Assembly (NCBI RefSeq): GCF_030913655.1
Contig: NZ_CP133189.1
Location: 372,001-436,000 of the forward strand
From: Clostridium sp. MB40-C1
Lineage (GTDB): Bacteria > Bacillota > Clostridia > Clostridiales > Clostridiaceae
Direction: 5' to 3'
DNA: 64,000 bases
Each line of letters begins with the position of its first letter. Positions within the stretch are counted from its first letter, which is position 1. Made by a program: the position numbers and the translations under genes. The notes beneath the pieces are model-generated. The model saw nothing but the letters and a program-made list of their open reading frames with translations, had not been told where the DNA came from and ran no database searches. This document shows, one piece after another, positions 7,304 to 17,113 of this stretch.

Positions 7304-7350
7304 ATATATTTTATTTGCCTCGATTCTTTTTAGAATGGAGGTGATAGCAA

Positions 7351-9690
7351 ATGGATAATGAAGAAATTAATAAAGTAAATGATATGGTTGAAAATTTAGC
7401 TGATAACTTAGATGAAGATAATTTAGAAGATGTATCTGAAGATATTACTTCAATAGGCGATGCTGTTAATGAAGGAATTATAGAACCAGTTGAATCTGCT
7501 TCAGAAACTATTGATGAATTTAGTGAAATTTATGAAGAATATATGACTAAAGTAAAGGAAATTAGTGATTCTTCTACTGATAGTGTAGAAACATTTAAAA
7601 AATCTGTTCAAAATATAAATACCCAGAATTCTTCAAGAGAATTAAAGGATTTAACAACAGTTACTAAAAAATCAAAAGAAGAGTTAGAGAAAACAACAAA
7701 AACAATAAAATCTACTGATAGTGCTTATAAAAAGCTAGGTACTACAGTTAATTCAGTGAGTTTTTCTATTGATGAACTTAAATTAAAGACAAAGCAGTCA
7801 ACAAATTTCATGAATGAACTTTCTAATGCAAGTTTAAATTGTAGATCTAAAGTAGAGTTATTAGGGAAAAGTTTTGAAAATTACGCTTCCTATACAAATA
7901 TATTAACAGAGCCACTAAGAGAAGCTTCTAATGCTATGGATAATATTAGTATAAAAGCTGAAAATGCAAGAACTAAGGTATTATCTCTAGCAGATGCATT
8001 TAAATCTTTAGAAGGAAAAAAGATTACACCAAATTTTACTAAAGAGGAAGATAAATCTGAAAACAAAGAAACAGTTAAGTCATTAAGTAAAACTGAAAGC
8101 AATCAAGAAAAGAAAGAAGAAAGTAAAGATACTGATAAAGGTGATGACAAAGATGATGATGTAGATTTAGAAAAATACATGGAGAAAATTAAATCTTTAT
8201 CAGAAGTAAATGTTAAGGAACACTTTACCACTCTTAAGGATGGGCTTAAAGATTCATCCAAAGATTTTAAGGCAGCTTTTAAGGGCGTTGATGAAAATGG
8301 TGAAAGTTTAGGCTTCAAGAAAAGAGCGGCTTCTCTTGGCGGTGGATTAAAAGGAGCAGGTTCAGCATGGACCCAAGGAATATCTTCTCCTCTATTTAAT
8401 GCATTTAAGTCAATTATAAAGACAGGTTTAGAAAATGAAGAAAAGATGGCAAAAGCTCAAGGCAAAAAGGGATCTCTTGGCAAGGGAACAGAAATGTCAA
8501 ATAAACTTAAAGGAGAACTTAAGAAGTTAGATGAGTCCATACTTAATTTGAAACTCTCTATATATAAAGCTCTTCTTCCTGTTTTATTAAAGGCTTTACC
8601 TTTAATTTTAAAACTTGTAAACTTCTTAACTAAATTAGTGGATAAATTTGATAAACTTCCAGCTCCAATAAAATCTTTTCTCACTAATATGGCATTGGTA
8701 GCAATGGTTGTCGGTCCTGTATTAAGCATATTAGGAAAGCTTTTTGGGGTAGTAACTAATGTAGCAGGAGCTTTTAGCCTTCTTAAGGCAGGTGCAGGTA
8801 TATTTAAGTTGTTGCCAGGATTAATAAGTAATCCAGTGTTCTTAACCATAGCTGCAATAGCGGGATTAGGATTTGTTGTATATAAGGTTATGAAGAATTG
8901 GGATACTCTAAAAGAATATGCAGGTAAGGTTTGGGGTGGCATTCAGGATATAGTAAAAAAAGCATTAGGGGGAATCAATGATTTCATTTCAAATACTTTT
9001 GAAGAATTACCTAAAAAATTATTTAAAAAAGGGAGAGGAGTTTTTGATGAATTAAAAGCTGGTATTTCACCTATGGGAAGTAGCGTTGGAAAAAGCTCAT
9101 CAAAAGCTGCACGTATTTTATCTGATAGTTTAAAAAATAAATTTGGTGTTAATTTACCTAATAAAAAATTTTTGGGTTTGGGTCAAAATGTAGGTGAGGG
9201 TTTGTCTCAAGGTATTTCATATAAGAATGATGATGTCAAAAGAGCTTCTAGAAATATGGTTCAATCAACAGCCGGATTTTTTAAGAAACAACTTGGTATC
9301 AACTCTCCAAGTAAGGTGTTTGAGGATTTTGGTCAAAATATAGGCGAAGGTCTTATAAATGGATTAGATGGGCAAGGTACAGCTATAGTAAGTAAAGTAA
9401 AGGGAATTGCAAGTAAGATAAAATCTATAGGAAATGTAAAACCTAACTTATCTGATATAGCATTAAGTGGATCTACGGGTTCTAATAATATGAGCATGGG
9501 CAATGTAAATAACACTAATAACTCCAGACAAGTAAACTTTAGTCCTAATATAAAAATGTATGTAACTATTTCTGATACAGGAGAAAAGGGAACTAAAGAA
9601 TTAACAGGAGAATTAGAAGCTATGACAATGTCTGCTATGAAAAATACTATGACTGATTTATTTATGAAAGATGCTATAAGAAGCTATTAG
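7351..9690 (+). CDS. tape measure protein of F-type module
   Basis: 779 residues. Residues about 1-270 are acidic and coiled-coil-like (many Asp/Glu/Ser). About 380-540 are hydrophobic helices including LPVLLKALPLILKLVNFL and FLTIAAIAGLGFVVYKVM. The end has repeated segments with FGQNIGEGLINGL and LGQNVGEGLSQGI, plus KKQLGINSPSKVFEDFG, a standard tape-measure motif. By the usual rule of about 1.5 angstrom per residue the tail would be near 115 nm. It spans the tube lumen and is probably released on contact with the target. It follows GGAGGTGATAGCAA. Confidence 0.9.
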   Translation: MDNEEINKVNDMVENLADNLDEDNLEDVSEDITSIGDAVNEGIIEPVESASETIDEFSEIYEEYMTKVKEISDSSTDSVETFKKSVQNINTQNSSRELKDLTTVTKKSKEELEKTTKTIKSTDSAYKKLGTTVNSVSFSIDELKLKTKQSTNFMNELSNASLNCRSKVELLGKSFENYASYTNILTEPLREASNAMDNISIKAENARTKVLSLADAFKSLEGKKITPNFTKEEDKSENKETVKSLSKTESNQEKKEESKDTDKGDDKDDDVDLEKYMEKIKSLSEVNVKEHFTTLKDGLKDSSKDFKAAFKGVDENGESLGFKKRAASLGGGLKGAGSAWTQGISSPLFNAFKSIIKTGLENEEKMAKAQGKKGSLGKGTEMSNKLKGELKKLDESILNLKLSIYKALLPVLLKALPLILKLVNFLTKLVDKFDKLPAPIKSFLTNMALVAMVVGPVLSILGKLFGVVTNVAGAFSLLKAGAGIFKLLPGLISNPVFLTIAAIAGLGFVVYKVMKNWDTLKEYAGKVWGGIQDIVKKALGGINDFISNTFEELPKKLFKKGRGVFDELKAGISPMGSSVGKSSSKAARILSDSLKNKFGVNLPNKKFLGLGQNVGEGLSQGISYKNDDVKRASRNMVQSTAGFFKKQLGINSPSKVFEDFGQNIGEGLINGLDGQGTAIVSKVKGIASKIKSIGNVKPNLSDIALSGSTGSNNMSMGNVNNTNNSRQVNFSPNIKMYVTISDTGEKGTKELTGELEAMTMSAMKNTMTDLFMKDAIRSY

Positions 9691-9702
9691 GAGGTGTTGT
9701 GA

Positions 9703-10122
9703 TTGGATTATAAAGAACCTAAATTATATTATTCTACTGAAAATGGGAAAATAGGAATACAAGTTCCTTGTTGTATAACTAATTACAAACCTCCTGTGCC
9801 TATTCTCAATAGAAAAGGCAACAAGGTTTTGCTTGGCTATACCCATTTTCAAGAAAAACTTAAAAGTGATACAGCCGTAAGATTTACAGCGGCCTTTGAT
9901 ATAAACTCTAAAAAAGATCAAGAAGATTTTAAAGCCTTTAGAAAAAGATATAACGAAATTTTTTATTTTCAAGATGAGATGGAAACTTTGTATAAGGGAG
10001 TATTTCAAAATAGTTATGATGTAGAAACTCCAATAGAAGGAGATATATACTATGTTTCTTTAGAAATGGTATGCCCTCATGATATAAATGGTTATGTAGA
10101 AGGTGAAGAAGATGGATTTTAG
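9703..10122 (+). CDS. distal tail (Dit)-like protein, short form
   Basis: 139 residues, TTG start after AGGAGGTGTTGTGA. It lies immediately after the tape measure and before a hub-like gene, the Dit position. It is shorter than classical Dit (about 250), so it may contain only the ring-forming N-terminal domain. Visible pieces are ITNYKPPVPILNRKGNK and FQDEMETLYKGVFQNSYDVE. Function is inferred from order and fold-like pattern. Confidence 0.6.
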   Translation: MDYKEPKLYYSTENGKIGIQVPCCITNYKPPVPILNRKGNKVLLGYTHFQEKLKSDTAVRFTAAFDINSKKDQEDFKAFRKRYNEIFYFQDEMETLYKGVFQNSYDVETPIEGDIYYVSLEMVCPHDINGYVEGEEDGF

Positions 10123-11251
10123 AATAGAATTTTATAAAAAAACTGGTGGAAATAATGTATATAGCGAACCAGTTATTCTAGGGAAAAATGATGTTATAAG
10201 CATAAATATTGATAGAAGGTTGTACAATACAGGAGTATGCAGTGTTTCTTTAAATAATACAAGCAATAAAATTTATCAAGTTTATGATCTAAATCCAGAA
10301 AAAGAAACCTCACCTTACGATAATCACTCATTAATAAAAGTGTATATAGAAAATAAAATCCAATTTGTTGGAATAATAAGAAGCTATAGATATCTTGAGG
10401 AATCTAATACTTTTGAGTTTGAAGCTCACGATTATAGCTATAAGCTTATGAAGAATATAGATACTAAAACTTCAGCATATTTAACATTTACTAATATGAA
10501 GGCCTTAGATATAGTAAAGAGTTTAATACTCCACTCAGGGGTAAAAAATGTAGAGATATCTAAAGAAATGAGAGCAAAAGATTATTTAATAAAAAAGATG
10601 GAAGTTGAATATAACTCTGTTTATTCTAATGTAATTGATAAAATCATAAATCCTATGTATGGAAGATTTAGATGCAAAAAAGATGGAACAATTGTAATCG
10701 AAAATGCTTATCCAATTTATAATAGTGGTGATGATATAGGAGATTATAACTTTAAAGTTTCAACAAAATCTCATTCATTTAAGAAAAATCTAATTGGTTT
10801 AAGTGATGGGAACTATACAAGAGACTCTACTAGCCTTTGTAATAAATTAGTAGTAAGAGGAAGCAAAGGAGAGACAGATTATAAAGTTTTTGAATGTCCT
10901 TATTTAAAAGAATATCTTAACGGGGAAATCTTTATTGATGAAATACAAGAGGAACTTGCAGTTACAACAGAACAAAAGAGAAATGCAGTTAACAAGCATT
11001 TTAGATCTCTTATGAGAAAAGCAAAGACTTTTGATTTTACAACAGTTAAAGGTAACCCAGATTTAGAAATAGGAAATGTTATAAGAGTTGAGATGGCAAA
11101 TAGTAAAATTCAAGGTAGTACACTGCTAAATGGCATAACTACAAATATTACAGAGGGAAATTACACAAATACTTTAGAAACAGAGATACTGGTAAATGAC
11201 GACTGGTTCTTTGGTGTTGAAGTTGGTGGAAATTATACCAGAAAAGAATAG
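10112..11251 (+). CDS. baseplate hub / tail-associated (gp27/Tal-like) protein
   Basis: 379 residues from ATG 10112 (AAGGTG at 10100-10105); an in-frame GTG at 10103 is less likely. It overlaps the Dit-like gene by 11 bases. The N-terminal region shows DVISINIDRRLYNTGVCSVS and FVGIIRSYRYLEESNTFEF, then DYLIKKMEVEYNSVYSNVI and a late EIGNVIRVEMANSKIQG, the layout of gp27/XkdQ-like hub proteins and of siphovirus Tal N-terminal domains. No peptidase or lysozyme domain is attached. It would anchor the tip complex encoded downstream. Confidence 0.75.
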   Translation: MDFRIEFYKKTGGNNVYSEPVILGKNDVISINIDRRLYNTGVCSVSLNNTSNKIYQVYDLNPEKETSPYDNHSLIKVYIENKIQFVGIIRSYRYLEESNTFEFEAHDYSYKLMKNIDTKTSAYLTFTNMKALDIVKSLILHSGVKNVEISKEMRAKDYLIKKMEVEYNSVYSNVIDKIINPMYGRFRCKKDGTIVIENAYPIYNSGDDIGDYNFKVSTKSHSFKKNLIGLSDGNYTRDSTSLCNKLVVRGSKGETDYKVFECPYLKEYLNGEIFIDEIQEELAVTTEQKRNAVNKHFRSLMRKAKTFDFTTVKGNPDLEIGNVIRVEMANSKIQGSTLLNGITTNITEGNYTNTLETEILVNDDWFFGVEVGGNYTRKE

Positions 11252-11263
11252 GAGGGAAGAATA

Positions 11264-11590
11264 ATGCAATTTAATAACTTTAGAGAGCCTGTAGAATTTA
11301 TAGTGAATAAATTAGACAAAAAGAAAAAGACAAAAATAAATGTAGTAGAAGATGCTGATAACTCTAATTTAAAACTTCCCGAATATCCTGTAAATATTAT
11401 TAGAAATTCAAATAATAAAGTTGAAAAGGTAGTATATTCAAAGGGTACATCTAAAGAATGGTCAGAAGAATTAATAAGAAATGCAAAAGGGCAAGTATAT
11501 AGAATAAAAACTATATTTCCTGATGGCTCTAGTAAAACAATAGAAATATTTAAAAATAATAATCTAGTAGATTATATAGATTATGTGTAG
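11264..11590 (+). CDS. hypothetical tail-tip protein
   Basis: 108 residues, ATG after GGAGGGAAGAATA. It begins MQFNNFREPVEFIVNKLDKK and has strands such as VEKVVYSKGTSKEWSEELIR. No family is recognised. It lies between the hub-like gene and the paralogous pair at 11603/12163, so a structural role at the tail tip is likely. Confidence 0.55.
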   Translation: MQFNNFREPVEFIVNKLDKKKKTKINVVEDADNSNLKLPEYPVNIIRNSNNKVEKVVYSKGTSKEWSEELIRNAKGQVYRIKTIFPDGSSKTIEIFKNNNLVDYIDYV

Positions 11591-11602
11591 GAGGTGATTG
11601 TG

Positions 11603-12166
11603 TTGAGTTTACCTTCTTATGTTATAAATTTTGATGAATTAGTAAGCCTATTAAAGGATTATTTTGAAAATGGTATCAATGTAGATATAGGAGATATGAC
11701 CTTTTCTACAAAAGATATGGAAAGATTGTTACAGGAAATAAAAGGTAAGATACAAGGCGTAGATTACAATGAATTAATTAGTGCACTAAATGATCTTGGA
11801 GTTAAATTAGATGGAGTTGCAGGTAATTTAGGGATTACTGGTACACAAAAAATTTATGGAGAAATGCTACAAATTCCAGGAAGAAAAGGCCAGTATAAAA
11901 TAGAGTTTAGAGTACCTAAAAAAGGGCGAATTACTGGAATAACTTATAGCTTAAGTTCTTGGAATTTAGAGGATTCATGGGATTTGGTTACAGACGAAGA
12001 AGCTTTATTTAATAAAGTTAGAACTAAAGAATATGGAGAACATAAATATTTTAATGTATTTTATCCTATAGCTAGTGGTAAAAAAATAAGTTTTATTTTT
12101 AATAACGAAAGTGGTTCTAGTAAGGTATTGTGGGTAGATTTTAATATATTAGAGGATATATCATGA
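11603..12166 (+). CDS. tail-tip protein, paralogue A
   Basis: Start at TTG 11603, chosen because AGGAGGTG (11589-11596) is well spaced and the resulting N terminus SLPSYVINFDELVSLLKD matches SLARYVINFDELTSELK of the next gene. It has a coiled middle with IQGVDYNELISALNDLG and a C-terminal beta domain containing GEHKYFNVFYPIASGKKISF. That domain corresponds to GEHKYFNTFYKVNAKTPIFF in the neighbour. It overlaps the next gene by four bases. Function unknown, likely a fibre or collar subunit. Confidence 0.6.
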   Translation: MSLPSYVINFDELVSLLKDYFENGINVDIGDMTFSTKDMERLLQEIKGKIQGVDYNELISALNDLGVKLDGVAGNLGITGTQKIYGEMLQIPGRKGQYKIEFRVPKKGRITGITYSLSSWNLEDSWDLVTDEEALFNKVRTKEYGEHKYFNVFYPIASGKKISFIFNNESGSSKVLWVDFNILEDIS

Positions 12167-13161
12167 GTTTAGCTAGATATGTTATTAACTTTGATGAATT
12201 AACTAGTGAATTAAAACAGCCTTTACTTGAATCTATTGATGATAAGTTAAGAAATAAATACCCACAAATTGATTTAAGTAATATTGAATCATACCTTGAA
12301 GATATAAAAGATATACTACCTAGTGAAAAGTATAGAAAACTTAAAAATAAGATAGATACATTAATTTATAGAAAAGTTGAAGGAATACAAAAATCAGAAG
12401 GTAGACTTCTTGATATTCCACCTATAGTAATGGATTATAAGGAAGTATTCAAATTTGATAAAGATATTTATCTAACTGGATTTCACATAAACCAAACAGG
12501 ATGGAAAAAAGAAGATAGATACAGTGTTCTAATAAATAAAGATAAGATAATAGACAAAGCAACATTAAAAGAAATAGGAGAGCATAAATACTTTAATACC
12601 TTTTATAAAGTAAATGCTAAAACACCTATTTTCTTTATTTTACAAAACAATAGCGGAAATAGTAGACAAACCATGGTGGATTTAGAGTATATCGAAGGAA
12701 GTGAGTCTTCTATAATAATAGAACCTCCAGAGAAGCCTACTATAGATGATATTCCAAATGAGTGGGATATAGCAGTAGTAATGCAATGGGAAGAAAATTC
12801 AAATGCTGATATGGATTTACATGGCTTTATAGGTGATGACCATGTTTATTTTGGTAATAGGGAAAGTGATGGTTTTTATCTTAACTTTGATTATAGAGAA
12901 CACACAAGTAATGGTAACCCAGAAATATTAAGTGTTAAAGGAAACAAAAATAAAAAACTTGATATTTTTATTAAGAATTTTAATGGAATACAGCTAAAAG
13001 AACCAGTAAATATAAAAATATATAGTAAAAAATCTTACGGAAATAAGCTATTAAAAGAAATTAATGTAAAGCCAGATTCAAGTCTTAATGAGTCAAAAGG
13101 TAAGGGTGTATGTAGTATAGATTTAAAGACCTTAAAAATAACAAATATAGATAAAAAATAA
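12163..13161 (+). CDS. tail-tip protein, paralogue B with extra C-terminal beta domain
   Basis: 332 residues. The first ~185 are paralogous to the preceding gene. Residues about 195-330 form an added domain: VVMQWEENSNADMDLHGFIG, then HVYFGNRESDGFYLNFDYRE and NGNPEILSVKG. The DLDLH...PE arrangement resembles the DUF2135/YfaP-like fold, known as a metal-coordinating beta sandwich in surface proteins. I infer a protruding, possibly Ca2+-binding, target-contact domain. Confidence 0.6.
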   Translation: MSLARYVINFDELTSELKQPLLESIDDKLRNKYPQIDLSNIESYLEDIKDILPSEKYRKLKNKIDTLIYRKVEGIQKSEGRLLDIPPIVMDYKEVFKFDKDIYLTGFHINQTGWKKEDRYSVLINKDKIIDKATLKEIGEHKYFNTFYKVNAKTPIFFILQNNSGNSRQTMVDLEYIEGSESSIIIEPPEKPTIDDIPNEWDIAVVMQWEENSNADMDLHGFIGDDHVYFGNRESDGFYLNFDYREHTSNGNPEILSVKGNKNKKLDIFIKNFNGIQLKEPVNIKIYSKKSYGNKLLKEINVKPDSSLNESKGKGVCSIDLKTLKITNIDKK

Positions 13162-13184
13162 TGTACTAATAGGAGGTAAATAAT

Positions 13185-14699
13185 ATGGCAATAACAGAAA
13201 GTTTTTATTATGTGGAGGGAAGCTCTAATGTAAAAAACATAATAAAAAGTTTAACTAAAGAAGTGACAAAGAATGCCGGAATTTATAGTTGGAATTTAGT
13301 TTATCCAGATACAGTAGATCAAATTAAAGATTTTAGTTTAATAAAAGCTACAACAAGCTATAACAAAGAATTTTATGTGAGATTTGAAAGAACAGCAGCA
13401 CTTACTCCAACAAGCAGCGAACAAAAATTATTAGATAAAGAAAAATACAGCAAACCAATGACTGAAGAAGAAATAGGGATTCTTAATAGATATGTTGAAT
13501 CTATGCCTTATACAAGCACAGAAAAGAATTTAATTAAGAAAAACCCAGATACTTTAACTACAGATGAACAATCTCAAATGCAAGAATTGAGAATGAGAAA
13601 AAATATAACAAATGATAGAGAAATAATATTATTAAGAAAATATTATAATGGTGAAAGTCTTACAACAGCAGAACAAAATGAATTGGATACTTATAAGAAT
13701 GCACATAATTTGGTTGCCCAAGAAATAGCTGATTGGAATAATTTAAAAACTAATAGAAAAATATATGCAGATTCTATTACCATAATTCTTTATAAGCAAT
13801 ATTCAAATTTAGGACTTACAGATTCAGAACAAAGGAGTTTAGCAAGTTATAGAAACTCTATGGAATTATCTCAATCAGAAAAAGAAAAATTAGCATTATT
13901 AAAAGGTCAAATGGATAATAGAAATCACATGTATATTTCTATAGGTAAAGAGATCCATGACACTAAGAGAATAGTTGAACAAAATGGTAAACAAGTAGAA
14001 ATACAAATTAAAAACTTAGTTGAGGAAAGCTGTTCTGTACCTACTAGATTGGCATGGTATAAAGGACTAGCTAAAGAAATTGGAGATTGGCTACCTGTTC
14101 AATATTGGTTAAATGTAACAAAGGATGCTGTAAATATAGTATTACGTGGAGATCCAAGTGCAGATAATTACCCTTACAATAACTATCTTACAAGCTATGC
14201 TTATATAGGAACAGTTAAGCCTATGGAGGATAGTGCTACAACTGATGATGAATACAACTTTGGAGTAACTACATCAAGTGATATTCAACCATTCTTTACA
14301 AAGAAATTTGGTGAACGTACTGCTACAGGAATAACAGATGTTTGTATGGTAGGTAATAAAATAGGTCTTCCTATGCAACCTCATTACCCTGGATTCTATA
14401 CTACTCATTCATTTATGGACAAATGTAATACAGAAGGTTCAAGATGGAATCATAAAAAGCATCAATTCTCAGATATAACATTAGTGCATCCAGTAGATAT
14501 GGAAAGAGGTAAGATGATTAATGTTCTTGCTGGAGATGCTAGTGCTATTTATGATATGGACAAACTAGTGTATAAGAAAGATACAGATGAAGAGGAAAAC
14601 TACAAGAAATTTAAAATTACAGCACCTTATTGTTTCTTAAACAATAGTGCCAACAATTTATATTGTATAGCAATTAGATGTTACAAAACAGCAGAATAA
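13185..14699 (+). CDS. large structural tail-tip protein with helical repeat insert
   Basis: 504 residues, ATG after AGGAGGTAAATAAT. The N-terminal ~70 residues and C-terminal ~250 residues look like one compact fold (ITDVCMVGNKIGLPMQPHYP; FSDITLVHPVDMERGKMINV; ITAPYCFLNNSANNLYCIAI). Between about residues 72 and 245 lies an inserted run of short helices built on a (L/M)T-x-x-E-(Q/E)-x-x-L-x-x-Y phrase, for example LTTAEQNELDTYKNAHN and LTDSEQRSLASYRNS. I recognise no family. Position suggests a tip or baseplate-like plate protein. Confidence 0.6.
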   Translation: MAITESFYYVEGSSNVKNIIKSLTKEVTKNAGIYSWNLVYPDTVDQIKDFSLIKATTSYNKEFYVRFERTAALTPTSSEQKLLDKEKYSKPMTEEEIGILNRYVESMPYTSTEKNLIKKNPDTLTTDEQSQMQELRMRKNITNDREIILLRKYYNGESLTTAEQNELDTYKNAHNLVAQEIADWNNLKTNRKIYADSITIILYKQYSNLGLTDSEQRSLASYRNSMELSQSEKEKLALLKGQMDNRNHMYISIGKEIHDTKRIVEQNGKQVEIQIKNLVEESCSVPTRLAWYKGLAKEIGDWLPVQYWLNVTKDAVNIVLRGDPSADNYPYNNYLTSYAYIGTVKPMEDSATTDDEYNFGVTTSSDIQPFFTKKFGERTATGITDVCMVGNKIGLPMQPHYPGFYTTHSFMDKCNTEGSRWNHKKHQFSDITLVHPVDMERGKMINVLAGDASAIYDMDKLVYKKDTDEEENYKKFKITAPYCFLNNSANNLYCIAIRCYKTAE

Positions 14700-14713
14700 G
14701 AGAGGTGGTATAA

Positions 14714-16849
14714 ATGCCCCTCCATACAATTCCCCTATGTAGTTTTAGTTATGTAGGGGATACTCTTTCTAGTGCTACATTTAAATATGATGCAATTAGT
14801 GGAATTAGCAAAAACGAAACTAGACTATTGTATGCAGAAGAGACAAAAGTTGATAAAACTGATACTAAGAGTTTTTACAGCAGCACTATTGAAATAAATA
14901 AAAAAGATAACTTAATACTTAGTAGAGACGCAATAGATGTTACAAAAGCTAAAACTATAGATGTTGATAAAAGCTCTATAGATATTACAAAACATAAAGA
15001 AAAAGAAGTTAATACTTTTGACAACAATATTGATAAATTTATAGCTAAAGAACTTAATTGTTGTGAGAGTGTTATGAACAAAGAAGATATATTAGCTTTA
15101 GATTATAACTCTATAAATATAGATATAGCTAAGAATAAGAACTTATCAGATGATACTATACTTGAAATGTCTACAGATATTCCAAAGCAAATTATAAGAA
15201 ATAACAAATTGGAATTGGATAATGAAAATAAAACTAAACAGCTAGAAAACTATAATATATGTAAGGAAGTAAATATAAATTCAAATATTGAGTTAAGTAG
15301 AGATTTTATAAAGAATATGAATATAGGTTCTAATAAAAACCTTGAAATTGAAAAGCTTCCTACTGAAATTAATAATAGTAACACTGTTATAGTTGAAAGA
15401 TTTAGAAAGAAAAATTTAGATATTAAATCTGATAATAAATTTATTGATACTAATAGGGTAAAGAATATAGATATCAAGGATAATAATAATACTATTATTA
15501 GGGTAAATGAAAAGAAAGCTGATATATTACAAAATATATATGTACAAAGACAAATAATCAAAAGAATGTTAAATGATACTAGTACAAAGCTAATGTACAA
15601 AATAAATAACTTTAAGTTAGATAAGTACAAATTTATTGAACTAGATAGATTTAATATTAAAGATATGATGAAATTTCATTATAGTAGATTGTCTTACATC
15701 AACACTTTAAAAGAAGTATATAAAAATAATGCACTTTCAGAGTTAATTAAAGATACAGTTAGTGAAGTTAATATATCTAATGTTTTACAGTTAATTAAAG
15801 ATAAAATTTATAAAATTAATAAATTTAATACTTTAGAGTTAACTAAGGATAATCTTAAAAATATATTTAAAAATGGCTCAATGGCTCTAAATGACTCTAC
15901 ACGGATAGATGTATTTAAAAGCAGTGTTAGACCTGTTAAAAATATAAGTTTTATAGATATATACGACATTAGTGTATACGGATTTAACAGAACTAGAACA
16001 GAAATCTATAAGGGAACTCTTTTTCATGAATTAAACAGAGAGCTACCACAAATTTATAAAGAAAAAGCTCTACCATTAAGTAAAGATAGTGTAGATATAA
16101 TGAAAAACATACACAATATAGAAGACTTAGAAGTTATAAAAAGATGGTGGGTACTAGGAGCTACCAATCCTACGGATCAAAAGATACTTCCTTTTGGCTA
16201 TGATTACTTTAATAAACCAATATCTGTAAACAGAAGAGATAGAAAATATGGAAATCTAATAAATCAAGAGAATCATCCTATTTCTTATATGCCTTACCTA
16301 GAGGATAATATGGGGATGGACTTGTATTATGGGCTAGATGAAATTGACTTAAGTGTTGAAATAATGCTTGATATGGTGAACATAGTAGGTATGATAGTAC
16401 AACATAGTGCTAATCAATTTGCTAATTGTAGTGGACAAGAGGCTATAGAATTTATTATGGAAGTATTATTAGATTGGATTAACTTAGATACTACTATAAA
16501 AGAAATGAATAATAAAGGTAGCAGAGAACACTATCTAAGATGCTACAGATGGATAAGATGGGAAGCTGAAAAGATATGGTTTATGGCAGACAAGGATCAT
16601 TCTATAAATAAAGTGATGGGAATTAAATATGCAGGTATGTTGTTTAGAAGTTTACTTGAGTATATGAAAGATCATCATTTTGATATAGTTCCATTGTGGA
16701 AAAATCTAAAGTACATGGATATAGAAAGACAATTCAATAGACAAGCATCTAATAAAGACTTAATTAAGAATTTAGATAAATTAAAAGGCAGAAGGCATTA
16801 TTATATAGAAACACAAAATCTTAATAAAGATAATTTAGGAGGTAAATAA
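14714..16849 (+). CDS. long repetitive fibre-like protein
   Basis: 711 residues, ATG after GAGAGGTGG. A short N-terminal domain (MPLHTIPLCSFSYVG) leads into about 440 residues of degenerate ~18-20 residue repeats of the type hydrophobic-x-L-(T/S)-(K/R)-D-x-hydrophobic-x-hydrophobic-x-K (LILSRDAIDVTKAKTIDVDK; IELSRDFIKNMNI; LELTKDNLKNIF). A globular tryptophan-rich end follows from about residue 480 (VIKRWWVLGATNPTD; IRWEAEKIWFMADKD). The repeat rod and globular tip suggest a tail fibre or spike. No family recognised. Confidence 0.6.
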   Translation: MPLHTIPLCSFSYVGDTLSSATFKYDAISGISKNETRLLYAEETKVDKTDTKSFYSSTIEINKKDNLILSRDAIDVTKAKTIDVDKSSIDITKHKEKEVNTFDNNIDKFIAKELNCCESVMNKEDILALDYNSINIDIAKNKNLSDDTILEMSTDIPKQIIRNNKLELDNENKTKQLENYNICKEVNINSNIELSRDFIKNMNIGSNKNLEIEKLPTEINNSNTVIVERFRKKNLDIKSDNKFIDTNRVKNIDIKDNNNTIIRVNEKKADILQNIYVQRQIIKRMLNDTSTKLMYKINNFKLDKYKFIELDRFNIKDMMKFHYSRLSYINTLKEVYKNNALSELIKDTVSEVNISNVLQLIKDKIYKINKFNTLELTKDNLKNIFKNGSMALNDSTRIDVFKSSVRPVKNISFIDIYDISVYGFNRTRTEIYKGTLFHELNRELPQIYKEKALPLSKDSVDIMKNIHNIEDLEVIKRWWVLGATNPTDQKILPFGYDYFNKPISVNRRDRKYGNLINQENHPISYMPYLEDNMGMDLYYGLDEIDLSVEIMLDMVNIVGMIVQHSANQFANCSGQEAIEFIMEVLLDWINLDTTIKEMNNKGSREHYLRCYRWIRWEAEKIWFMADKDHSINKVMGIKYAGMLFRSLLEYMKDHHFDIVPLWKNLKYMDIERQFNRQASNKDLIKNLDKLKGRRHYYIETQNLNKDNLGGK

Positions 16850-16850
16850 T

Positions 16851-17102
16851 ATGACAAATACTTATCAACCAGTATATCACAATAATCAAGGGGTCTTTAA
16901 TAATCCAAGACAAAGAGTATGGAGCGTATGGTACTATTATACAAGTGAGTATTCTAGTGGATGGGCTATAAGCTTAATAACAAACAGCTTTGATGAGGCA
17001 AAACAAAAAGCAAATGAATTATTAAGAAATGGAACTAGAATGGATAGAATAATCGTTAATGAAATAGTACCAATAGACACAGTTATAACACCAAGCGTTT
17101 AG
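16851..17102 (+). CDS. small hypothetical tail protein
   Basis: 83 residues, ATG directly after the preceding gene with AGGAGG inside its end. It has an aromatic stretch RQRVWSVWYYYTSEYSSGWA and a helix FDEAKQKANELLRNG. No family recognised. Tight coupling to both neighbours suggests it is part of the tail-tip assembly, possibly a chaperone or cap for the fibre protein before it. Confidence 0.5.
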   Translation: MTNTYQPVYHNNQGVFNNPRQRVWSVWYYYTSEYSSGWAISLITNSFDEAKQKANELLRNGTRMDRIIVNEIVPIDTVITPSV

Positions 17103-17113
17103 AGGTGACTTAA

